This document shows positions 27,401 through 34,638 of a stretch of 64,000 nt of DNA, in pieces. The stretch's first letter is position 1; the number at the start of each line of letters is the position of its first letter. Position numbers and translations under genes: made by a program. The notes beneath the pieces were generated by a model. That model did not search any database. It saw nothing but the letters and a program-made list of their open reading frames with translations, and was not told where the DNA came from. The DNA lies in NCBI RefSeq assembly GCF_003313505.1, contig NZ_QMHO01000004.1, positions 42,868 through 106,867 of the forward strand. The letters are read 5' to 3'. Source of the stretch: Pedobacter nanyangensis (GTDB taxonomy: Bacteria > Bacteroidota > Bacteroidia > Sphingobacteriales > Sphingobacteriaceae).

Positions 27401-27561
27401 TTGGTATCTTCTTTAACCCGCACGTAAACGCCTACTAAGGTTTCGCCTTCGTCGTCGGTAATGGTTCCGCTAAATAGCTTTAAATCCTGTTGCGCATAGG
27501 CACTGCCGAAACAGCACAATAATAACAACAAAAGCTTCGTAGTTTTTAAAAGGTACTGCAT
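24424..27561 (-). CDS. SusC/RagA family TonB-linked outer-membrane transporter
   Basis: A 1045-aa TonB-dependent glycan importer. It has a signal peptide (to about residue 23), an N-terminal carboxypeptidase-like regulatory domain (FSGTITDDEGETLVGVYV), the TonB-box/plug entry VVIIGYGQVNKQDITGSV, the SusC plug motifs LAGRIAGVQV and PLYVVDGFPI, and a 22-strand barrel with the terminal strand ITTFGLKVIF. It works with the SusD protein encoded just downstream. The 613 bp upstream should hold the promoter, but no anti-sigma, HTCS or SusR regulator gene is nearby. Confidence 0.97.
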   Translation of the reverse strand: MQYLLKTTKLLLLLLCCFGSAYAQQDLKLFSGTITDDEGETLVGVYVRVKEDTKRGVASDKDGKFSLRARDNETIVFTMVGYLQREILAKNLGNKPIKLKQDPKALQEVVIIGYGQVNKQDITGSVGQVKIEEMTKAPVTSFEEALAGRIAGVQVSSNSGQPGDDINIVIRGGNSITQSNAPLYVVDGFPIEDFNASSINPDDIESISVLKDASATAIYGTRGANGVIILETKKGKIGKPQVSYNAFVGYHEATQKMDMMTPYDFVRYQLDRDPVNMTEMYLTKPGFTLEDYRNADQIDWQDHLFRNALAHNHSLSLRGGSAQTKYAFSANFVDQDGVIIKSGLNRKQMRASIDQSINAKLKASLNINYAYDKNYGQTVASQASSANAYATYLMYRVWGYRPLNTGDVDLFEDLFDDDVSSATVLVMNPIVSTKNEIRQQGRTTLNINAGITYDFWKDFKLNIRGGYNTRITRNESFNNSKTYRGFATPNNLLGVNGSFGEITLNDWMNENILTYKKRINKDHQFDVLLGATAQGTNVNNYGFVAINIPNEELGLRALQLGIPNSVTSSAGVNTLVSFLSRINYNYKSKYLFTASIRTDGSSKFAPENRWAYFPSAAFAWQLGKENFMRKLNFVSDSKLRISYGVTGNNRINDFAPYMSLDAGDYYSFNGETPKYAMVINSLGNRELKWERTSQLDIGYELSMFKNRISLTVDAYKKVTSDLLLNANAPLSSGFNTVVRNIGKIQNTGLEFTLNTVNIKTKNFSWSSDFNISFNRNKVLALADGESSMLTNVSFTGDYNGTPLYFAQVGKPVGSFYGVVWAGNYQYSDFDKRADGSYTLKATVPTNGNDRATIKPGDIKYVDQNGDGVVNEKDMVIIGRGLPKHIGGFNNNFNYKNFSLNVFFQWSYGNDIMNANRLMLEGNPANRPNLNQFASYNNRWTPQNQNNTYYGIDGAGPRGVYSTRTLEDGSFLRLKTVQLSYSFPKKMIKSLTALQLYVSGQNLFTWTDYTGMDPEVSTRNSILTPGFDYSAYARNRITTFGLKVIF

Positions 27562-28174
27562 TATCGCTTCTATTTAAAATTCATATCTGTCTATTGCCAA
27601 TCCATGTTTCGGGACAAAAAAAGCTTGCGCCGAAATGAATTAACTCATTTGGTTATTAAAATTTACTGGAGAGATCGTTGTGTTTTGCTGCTGGTTTGCC
27701 TAAAGCAATAGTTGGACGTTCATACCCATTAATTTATCTTCAGTTTATTGGTTGTTTGTTTAGTTTGCCAAGGAGATTTTAGTGTCTCATGGTTGTTTGG
27801 TTACATATTTGGTTTTTCAACATGATAAAGATAGCTGATTACTTTACACCAATAATTGTGATTATTAGCTATTTGTTGTAGCATATTATCATATCGCAAC
27901 AACTCGTTATCTCATGTTAAAAGCATAGGTATTTGCTATTACAACAATAAAACAAAAGTTTGCAAAATACAATAGCGTTAAAAAGTATTTGTGGCTATTT
28001 GGCAACATATTTGATAAATCATCTTGGCTTGCGATAAACACAGCTCCAAAAGTTCCATATGCTGTGGCTACGACAAGGGCGTTAAAAAAACAACGCCAAT
28101 CCGCATGGAACTATATTCTTGGCCACGGCCTGCCTATTCCCGATTATTCTTTAACAGGGTGGTTGCTAACTTTA
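27562..28174. other. Intergenic region upstream of susC, no gene recognised
   Basis: This 613-bp A/T-rich gap separates the FG-GAP gene from susC, both on the minus strand. I see no convincing TAnnTTTG promoter. A hairpin GGCGTT/AACGCC with an A-rich loop lies at 28078-28097, flanked by GTTCCAT and ATGGAAC (28052-28110); it may end transcription of the upstream pair of genes, though no T-tract follows. The plus-strand ORF at 27989-28246 has no family-like content. Confidence 0.5.
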
Positions 28175-30142
28175 CTATTTCCAGGAAAGGTCTTTCCTGT
28201 CGTAAAACATAAAGGTGCCATACTCCGTACCTACCACCAGGTTTAGTGTTTTGCCATCGCCACCGATGTAAGCCGTAGTAGGGGCACACTCATGTGCGCC
28301 CAAAAGAATATCGTTTCCTTTAAACTTCATCATCTTTGGAAATTCATACAGGGGTTCGGCATCTGTACCTGCATTACGCATAAAAAGTACGGCTGCGCCT
28401 TCGCCTTTCTTTTTACGGAAATAAGGCAGGCCATTTACTGGATTCGGAATTGCAGCTCCCCTGCCCGTTCCAATGAGCAAGTCTTTTACTCCATCGCCGT
28501 CCCAATCTACAATTTGGGTTTTGGCACGGCCTACCTGCCCGCCTTTACGCCTGTGACCATTGATAAAAGTGCCGTCTGTTAATTTGAGTTTACCTCCATC
28601 GCTTACATTATAGGCATCGATTTTATAATAGAGATGAAACTGATTATCAGAATCGAGAATGATATAGGCATCTTTCCCGGCCATGCTGCCCACACCTGGA
28701 ATAGAGCGCCAACCACCGTGCACATTTAATCCTTTATAGAAAAGTGGCTTTTCCACATCCAGTTCGGGCTTGGTTTTGGTGCCAATATTGAGGTACACCA
28801 TAAACTTCCCCCTACTGTCGCCCGTAAGGATATCCGGTAAACCATCGCCGTTCCAATCGTAAACCACAGGACAAACATAGCCCCAACGAGCTTCGTGCGG
28901 TCCTTGAATATCTTCGCGGTAGCCCGGCTGTACATGAATATCAAAACCACCAGCTTTTAGCGCCACTGGATCTTGATATGCTGGTTTTTGATTGCTCCCC
29001 GTATTTTTGAAGAACAGAATATTGCCCGCCGAATTTCCAGAAACCAGATCTATTAAGCCATCGCCATCCCAATCGGCTAAACTAGGCACCACCAATGAAC
29101 CACCGTACAACAAAGGATTTTCTTGCTTAACACTGATGGCATCGCCAAAAACCAAATTGCCTTGTTTGTCCTTTTGTTTGGTGTTTGGATAATAAACAAT
29201 TCCTCCTTCTCCAGAAATGAAAACGCCTTCGGTTTTACCTTCTATTTTAAAATAAGCGGGAAAGGCATTTACCGTTGGACTACGCCGCAGGATGTGCTTT
29301 TGATCAACCACATACTGGTGAGGGAACAGTTGTTCGCCATTTACCCGGTAAGCATGTATATTGCCCATACGTGTGCCGCAAAGCACATATTGTTCTTTAT
29401 CGCTAAATTGGAAGCTGGTATAGCCACTAATTCCAAAGTAAGTTTGATCTAACTCGGTTAATGGCTTTGCTTCCAGTTTGCTGAGGTTCTCCAAATTGTC
29501 TGCTACAGCGCCGTAAATTCCCACTTCTGTCAGCGCATTTGGCCAATATCCCTCAGGGGTATAATAGGCACTGTCTACGGCAATTTTCACGTAGTCTTTG
29601 CCTGGCTTTGGTACCGTAAATAGAAATAGATATTTTCCCTGTAAGGTCCTGATTACGCCGTAGGTTGACATGCCCCAAGGCAAACCATTAATGGTAATGT
29701 TGCCTAAGCCTTCGAAACTGTTGCTTTTTGAATTGAAGGTAGCTTTTTTGAGAAGTTTACCTCCAAAGCGCCAGAAACCAAAAATCATTTTATCGGGGTT
29801 TTGGAAGATAATGGCTTTATTTTCGCCCGTATCTTCAAAAGGTAGGCCCAGCTTAATCCCCTGTGAAAAAACAGGCGCTCCTTTTTCGGTAAGTTTCTTG
29901 AAATGGTAAAGGTAGGTTCCTGGCGCCCTAATATCCGATTGCACAAACAGATCTGGGAAATCATCATCGTTTACTTTAGCGGTTCCCATCACCATTCCGG
30001 TTAACGAAGGTGCTGCAAAATTGCCAATACCGCTAGCAGATCCGTTTTTGATAGGCTGACCACTTACCAGAAAATCGCTTTGCGCCCTAACCGCAATGCT
30101 GCTTAGGCTTAATGCCAGGAAAAAAATACTACGTTTTATCAT
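28175..30142 (-). CDS. FG-GAP/VCBS repeat secreted protein
   Basis: A 655-aa exported protein (signal MIKRSIFFLALSLSSIAVRA) built from FG-GAP/VCBS-like beta-propeller repeats. Ca-binding loops of DxDxDG type are visible: DWDGDGLIDLVSG, DWNGDGLPDILTG and DWDGDGVKDLLIG, each followed by a strand such as GNILFFKNTG. Such propellers bind ligands or act in polysaccharide lyase/esterase-like proteins; no catalytic domain is recognised. It starts 2 bp after the sialidase-fold gene, so the two are co-transcribed. No T9SS domain is seen, so it may remain periplasmic or be carried by a partner. Confidence 0.8.
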   Translation of the reverse strand: MIKRSIFFLALSLSSIAVRAQSDFLVSGQPIKNGSASGIGNFAAPSLTGMVMGTAKVNDDDFPDLFVQSDIRAPGTYLYHFKKLTEKGAPVFSQGIKLGLPFEDTGENKAIIFQNPDKMIFGFWRFGGKLLKKATFNSKSNSFEGLGNITINGLPWGMSTYGVIRTLQGKYLFLFTVPKPGKDYVKIAVDSAYYTPEGYWPNALTEVGIYGAVADNLENLSKLEAKPLTELDQTYFGISGYTSFQFSDKEQYVLCGTRMGNIHAYRVNGEQLFPHQYVVDQKHILRRSPTVNAFPAYFKIEGKTEGVFISGEGGIVYYPNTKQKDKQGNLVFGDAISVKQENPLLYGGSLVVPSLADWDGDGLIDLVSGNSAGNILFFKNTGSNQKPAYQDPVALKAGGFDIHVQPGYREDIQGPHEARWGYVCPVVYDWNGDGLPDILTGDSRGKFMVYLNIGTKTKPELDVEKPLFYKGLNVHGGWRSIPGVGSMAGKDAYIILDSDNQFHLYYKIDAYNVSDGGKLKLTDGTFINGHRRKGGQVGRAKTQIVDWDGDGVKDLLIGTGRGAAIPNPVNGLPYFRKKKGEGAAVLFMRNAGTDAEPLYEFPKMMKFKGNDILLGAHECAPTTAYIGGDGKTLNLVVGTEYGTFMFYDRKDLSWK

Positions 30143-30144
30143 TA

Positions 30145-33100
30145 CTATTGCTTAATGAACTTACTGCTGATGATTTGCTGCCCTTCTACCCACAAACTGG
30201 CTAAATATACTCCCTTATTTAAAAATACCGGCAGGGTTAAACGTTCTTCGCCGCCCACCAATTTAATTTTTTGGTGCCACATTTTTCTGCCTACCATATC
30301 ATGAATTTCGATGATTGCGTTGCCACTTATGGAAGAAGTAAAGATATTGACCACCTCTTGCTGTGCTGGGGCATTAACCTGAAAATGGTGCTCGCTCATT
30401 TTAACAGTTACGGCAATAGGTGTTGAGCGCTTACTATTTCCATTAAAATCTACTTGCCTTAACTGATAATAGTTTAAACCTAATGCAGGGTTATTGTCGG
30501 TATATCTATATTCGCTTTTTTGCGAAGTGCTACCTTGGCCACTTAACTGCCCCAATGTGGCAAATTGCCCTCCATTAATGCTGCGCAGGACTTCAAAATG
30601 GGAATTATCCTTTTCTGCCGAGGTTGACCATTGCAGTTGCACCACGTTTTTATTGGCCTTTCCAAAGAAACGAAGATCATTTACGGGCATCACTTGCTCA
30701 TCGTCAACCACTGTTCCGGTAAAGGTTAATACCGTTCGGCCAGCTGTACTATTTTCGCCCTTGCCGAAACCAAAGCCTCTTTCTGAATCGGTACTTCCGG
30801 CATCAGCGCCCCAAGCATAAATCCTAAGGTAAACATTGGCCGTACCACTCAAATTCTTCAATGCGTTAATGTGCTTTAGGCTAATTTCCGGTTGGTCTTC
30901 ACCCTGTGCATCTGTTAAACCCATGCTCTGGTTGCCGGTGTTAATTTCCTGATAGTTGATATTATCCAAACTGTAATACCATTTATAGTTTTTCACGGAT
31001 TTGGCATTGGAAGTCCTGAGCCTTGCTTTGATACTGCTCAAACTTACCTGTTTGGCGGTGTTTAAATGGAGTGCCGCCTGAAAATAAGCGCCAGTGCTTT
31101 GTGCAGTGGCAAAATTAGCACCCGCAGCAAAAGTGGCGACATAAGATAGTGTTGAATTGTTGACATACGGAGCACCTGCACCTCTGCTCAAGGTTGCTTG
31201 TTGCACATCTGGATGGATGATATTGGCGTTAATTGCCGAGTTTTTTGCAGCCAGATCATAATTCCAATTGGCCAAATCAACGCCATTATACGTGGCACTA
31301 CCGCTCACGGATAAACTTGGTGTGGTGTCTCCGGTGCCATATCTCCCGATGCCCAATCCACCGGCACTGGTGGTAGCTCCCCAGCCATAAATCCTAAAGG
31401 TTACGGTTTTGGTGTCGTCTAAATGCTGTAGTTCTGCAATGGCAGATAAATCAACGGTAGGCTGTAAATCACCTTCGGTGTCACCGGCAAGGATATTTGT
31501 ACTTTGGGTAATTTCCTTGAAATTGACGCCATCAAGGCTGTAGTACCAACTAACCATGGCTGGCCCGTTCCCATTTTTACGAATTTTGGCGTTAAGCGTA
31601 GCCAAGGAGACCTCCACATCAATTTTTGGCTTTATCGTAAAGGTGTAGTAATCATTATTGGCAATGGCCGTGGCCTTTGAGTTGGCAGAAGAACCTGCCG
31701 TTCCATAGGCGCTTACGGTAGAATAATATCCTCTTGCCAAGCTCAAGGCGGTTAATCCTGCTCCCCTTGAGAGTACAGAAGTATTTAGGTAGCTATGATT
31801 GGTTGTGGCGTTTAAACTGCCCGCTACCACTCCCGAAACCGTGCTGAACTGCCAGGCTAACAAAGTGGGCGCCGCTGGCGGGATGGCCTTTACCTCTCCC
31901 CCTACCACCAAACTGGGAGTGTTGTCTCCTGATGGATATCGCCCGAGGGCAAAACCACCGCTTGAAGTAGTTGCTCCCCAAAAATAGATACGGAAAGTTG
32001 CTTTTTGCGGCGCAGCTAGATTTTGTAATGATGCCAATCCACCTACATGAATAGTTGATTGCACCACTCCTTCGCTATTATTATCCGTAAATGGAATGTT
32101 GTAATCGCCTATTTCTGTAAAGTTGGTTCCATCGGTACTATAGGCCCATTTATAATACACTGCACCGGCAGCGTTTCTTCGCAGTTTTGCATCGATACTG
32201 TGTATAGCGGCCATATAGCCCGATTTAGGCGAAACTTCAAATTCCAGGTATTGGTTATTGCTGATGGCCGTGGCCAACGAGCTGGCCGGAGAGGGTGCTG
32301 TGGAATTAAAAGACCGCAATAAGCCGTTGGTATTGGTTAAGCCCGCTCCACGGCTTAACGTAGAAACATTTAGGTTGGTATTGGTAAAAGTTGAAGTACT
32401 GGTGGCTTGGTTCCCGGCAGCGTCGGGATTACTGAACTTCCACGACAGAATCGCTGTAGATTGGGTTTGTGGCAATAAATCGGCGGGCGAATCGCTCAAT
32501 TGTTTTGTTCTGAAGTTGCTGATGCGGTGAAAAGTAATCAGGTTGGCATTATGGTAACGCTCGCCATACCAGGCCGTACGACTAACGGCTACAATATCAT
32601 TACCCTGAAACTGCCAATCGGCGTATTGAAAACCAAACACATCCCAGGTTTTTACCGGATAACCCTCATTCCATTTTATGATGTCATATTTGTGGTCCCA
32701 GGTGACCAAATCGGAAGAAGAATAAAGCGCCAAAACATTTCGTTGATGCGATGGCAAATTATAGGTTTCCCAAGTATCGGTAAACACGCTGATTTTACTG
32801 ACAATGGTCCAGTACTTACCTGAAGTAGCATCGTAGCGAATGGTAAATTTAGATTCTGAACCTGGGAAATGGGCATATTCGGCAGCCGTATTGCCAAACG
32901 AAACCGTGCTACCATCAGCACTTACCGAAATCTTCGCCGCCACCTCGTAACGTTGCAAGCCCGTAGCTCCGCCAGTAGTGATCGGCATTCCACCACCCAC
33001 GGCCTGCCAAGTTTCCAAGCGCATAAAATCTACGACATCGCCCGTTGGTGTAACGACAATATTTCCCTCAAACCAATTAGGACGTTTGGCGTTGAGCCAG

Positions 33101-33711
33101 CTTTCCTCAAACCTGAGAATATTAGATTTTGTCCAGTTGGAAGCATCCAATAAATCTGCATTGGCGGGTGCCGAAAGCACGAAAGCGTGAAAATCTCTTT
33201 CATTATCCGGATCAGGGCTTTCCTCATAAGCTCTCCAAATTCGACCATTATGTACCACTACCGGCACAGGTCCCGTATGGTATCGTCCGCTCAGCAATAA
33301 GCCCGAGGTGTTGTCTACCGCTCGTGTCCAGCTGTAGCCGCCATCCAACGACTTATAAATCACCACATCTCCAAAGGATTTTGCAGTTCCCATTAAGTAA
33401 AGCGCACTGTTGTGCACAAATAAAGTAGCCCAATGACAGTTGGGTACTTGTGTGGTAAGGCTCCAGGTTAGGCCGTTATCTGTAGAACGATAAATAGAAC
33501 TTACGGTACCGGTATAATCATGAGAAACCACATAACTTCCATCGGGCAATACCGCAATACTTGGCGAGGCATAGCTGCGTGAAAGTGGATTAGGGCTTTG
33601 GGCAATTACGGTACCTGGAAAGGTGGTTTGCGCTTCGGCAAAAAAGACAATATTTAACAAAGAAACAAAAAGGCAAATGACCACGCATTTGATAGTGCTG
33701 ATCTTCTTCAT
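30145..33711 (-). CDS. Sialidase-fold (BNR/Asp-box) T9SS protein with three repeated modules
   Basis: An 1188-aa secreted protein. After the signal peptide (about 28 aa) comes a six-blade-type propeller of about 380 aa with Asp boxes YRSTDNGLTW and YKSLDGGYSW and conserved ERDFHAFVLSAP. A clear sialidase RIP arginine motif was not found, so sialidase activity is doubtful; other BNR glycosidases fit as well. Three homologous beta-sandwich modules of about 180 aa follow, each with the marker TLSRGAG or VLSRGAG, the YYSLD or YKWAYSTDG strand and FRIYGWGA or FRIYFWGA. The end has a NDLRFFGKANKNVVQLQW linker module and a T9SS type A sorting domain with terminal KFIKQ. It is first in the minus-strand PUL-like block. 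Confidence 0.8.
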   Translation of the reverse strand: MKKISTIKCVVICLFVSLLNIVFFAEAQTTFPGTVIAQSPNPLSRSYASPSIAVLPDGSYVVSHDYTGTVSSIYRSTDNGLTWSLTTQVPNCHWATLFVHNSALYLMGTAKSFGDVVIYKSLDGGYSWTRAVDNTSGLLLSGRYHTGPVPVVVHNGRIWRAYEESPDPDNERDFHAFVLSAPANADLLDASNWTKSNILRFEESWLNAKRPNWFEGNIVVTPTGDVVDFMRLETWQAVGGGMPITTGGATGLQRYEVAAKISVSADGSTVSFGNTAAEYAHFPGSESKFTIRYDATSGKYWTIVSKISVFTDTWETYNLPSHQRNVLALYSSSDLVTWDHKYDIIKWNEGYPVKTWDVFGFQYADWQFQGNDIVAVSRTAWYGERYHNANLITFHRISNFRTKQLSDSPADLLPQTQSTAILSWKFSNPDAAGNQATSTSTFTNTNLNVSTLSRGAGLTNTNGLLRSFNSTAPSPASSLATAISNNQYLEFEVSPKSGYMAAIHSIDAKLRRNAAGAVYYKWAYSTDGTNFTEIGDYNIPFTDNNSEGVVQSTIHVGGLASLQNLAAPQKATFRIYFWGATTSSGGFALGRYPSGDNTPSLVVGGEVKAIPPAAPTLLAWQFSTVSGVVAGSLNATTNHSYLNTSVLSRGAGLTALSLARGYYSTVSAYGTAGSSANSKATAIANNDYYTFTIKPKIDVEVSLATLNAKIRKNGNGPAMVSWYYSLDGVNFKEITQSTNILAGDTEGDLQPTVDLSAIAELQHLDDTKTVTFRIYGWGATTSAGGLGIGRYGTGDTTPSLSVSGSATYNGVDLANWNYDLAAKNSAINANIIHPDVQQATLSRGAGAPYVNNSTLSYVATFAAGANFATAQSTGAYFQAALHLNTAKQVSLSSIKARLRTSNAKSVKNYKWYYSLDNINYQEINTGNQSMGLTDAQGEDQPEISLKHINALKNLSGTANVYLRIYAWGADAGSTDSERGFGFGKGENSTAGRTVLTFTGTVVDDEQVMPVNDLRFFGKANKNVVQLQWSTSAEKDNSHFEVLRSINGGQFATLGQLSGQGSTSQKSEYRYTDNNPALGLNYYQLRQVDFNGNSKRSTPIAVTVKMSEHHFQVNAPAQQEVVNIFTSSISGNAIIEIHDMVGRKMWHQKIKLVGGEERLTLPVFLNKGVYLASLWVEGQQIISSKFIKQ

Positions 33712-33931
33712 ACGGTTAAGCTAATTTATTTGGATAGTTTACCCAAAATTAAGCTTCATGAGGCCGCGTAAAGTCCAACTTGTTAGCTAATTAGTGTAGG
33801 ATGTTAGCGTTTGCAATAACAAACTGATATATGCTAAAACGAATCAATATATGAATACAAGTAAAGCTGGCGAAGAGGTTATAGGAAAAAAAAGCGAAAC
33901 GATTAAAGCTCTATGCATTAGAACCAACCAC

Positions 33932-34095
33932 CCAACTAATTCCTAATCCCTGGCCACTAAAAACACAATAACCGACCTCCAAAGATTTAACTTCGTTGAG
34001 CTTCGGTTCTCCGCTACGGTCGAAATGACGAAAAAAGGTAGGACAATGCACCTTGACTAACTACTAACTACTAATTCCTAGTTCCTAAAAGCTTA
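33932..34095. repeat. Heptad tracts and half REP element before the DUF3820 gene
   Basis: Two 7-bp-phased stretches (CCAACTA, ATTCCTA, ATCCCTG, GCCACTA at 33932-33959; GACTAAC, TACTAAC, TACTAAT, TCCTAGT, TCCTAAA at 34055-34089) flank a half REP element (about 33978-34030) ending GGTCGAAATGACG, as in the 4388-4480 element. The remainder of this 394-bp gap has no gene. Confidence 0.6.
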
Positions 34096-34105
34096 CCTTT
34101 ACACA

Positions 34106-34315
34106 ATGAATCCCGAGCTTTTAAAAGATTTAGTGCAGATGCGTATGCCCTACGGTAAATATCAAGGCAAGCTGTTATGCGATTTACCCGAATACTATTT
34201 GGTTTGGTACCATCAAAAGGGGTTTCCTGCTGGAAAATTGGGAATGTTGTTAGCTACCCTTTATGAAATTAAGCTGAATGGCTTGGAATATTTATTACAG
34301 CCGTTAAAGAAATAA
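34106..34315 (+). CDS. DUF3820 family protein
   Basis: A 69-aa soluble protein that fits DUF3820: MPYGKYQGKLLCDLPEYYLVW, then GFPAGKLGMLL and YEIKLNGLEYLLQPL. The family is common in Bacteroidota and gammaproteobacteria. Some members carry the automatic label quorum-sensing-regulated virulence factor, which should not be taken as function here. The gene is monocistronic, with repeats on both sides. Confidence 0.88.
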   Translation: MNPELLKDLVQMRMPYGKYQGKLLCDLPEYYLVWYHQKGFPAGKLGMLLATLYEIKLNGLEYLLQPLKK

Positions 34316-34388
34316 GCTTTCATAAAAAAACCTCGCAACCTAGGTCCGATAATTAAAGTTGTGAAAAAGACACATTAAAACTGATGCG

Positions 34389-34472
34389 GAAATAAATTCA
34401 GCATGACGGAACGTCGATTTAACGTCACCCTGACCTGTAGCGAAGCGGAAAGCTATGCAATAAATTTATTTC
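34389..34472. repeat. Dispersed inverted repeat (GAAATAAATT arms)
   Basis: GAAATAAATT (34389-34398) and AATTTATTTC (34463-34472) are perfect reverse complements around CAGCATGACGGAACG and CGTCACCCTGACC. No coding content is seen in the 323-bp gap. Confidence 0.55.
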
Positions 34473-34574
34473 AGGGTCTGTAATTAAAGAAAGAATCCAC
34501 ATAACTGCAAAGCAACCAAATAACAACCTAACTCAGGTTACAAGATCTATAGATTCCACTTTAATTAAACACAA

Positions 34575-34604
34575 AACCTCGCAGGTTTTAAAACCTGCGA
34601 GGTT
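34575..34604. terminator. Perfect 30-bp palindrome between convergent genes
   Basis: AACCTCGCAGGTTTT is followed directly by its exact reverse complement. The site lies between the DUF3820 gene (+) and the end of the TonB receptor gene (-), so it probably ends transcription from both sides. A related palindrome is at 44259-44291. Confidence 0.65.
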
Positions 34605-34638
34605 GATATGTTCTTTGTTTTCACTAGAACAATAAATA

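Noticed and set aside
27989..28246. 85-codon plus-strand ORF before susC
   Set aside because: It overlaps the 3' end of the FG-GAP gene, has no recognisable family content and covers a hairpin-rich intergenic region.
30145..33711. Naming the propeller protein a true exo-alpha-sialidase
   Set aside because: Asp boxes only show the fold; the catalytic arginine triad and RIP motif could not be found by eye.
34575..34604. Palindrome as an attachment site or origin
   Set aside because: It lies between convergent gene ends and resembles the terminator after aqpZ; no integrase or replication gene is near.
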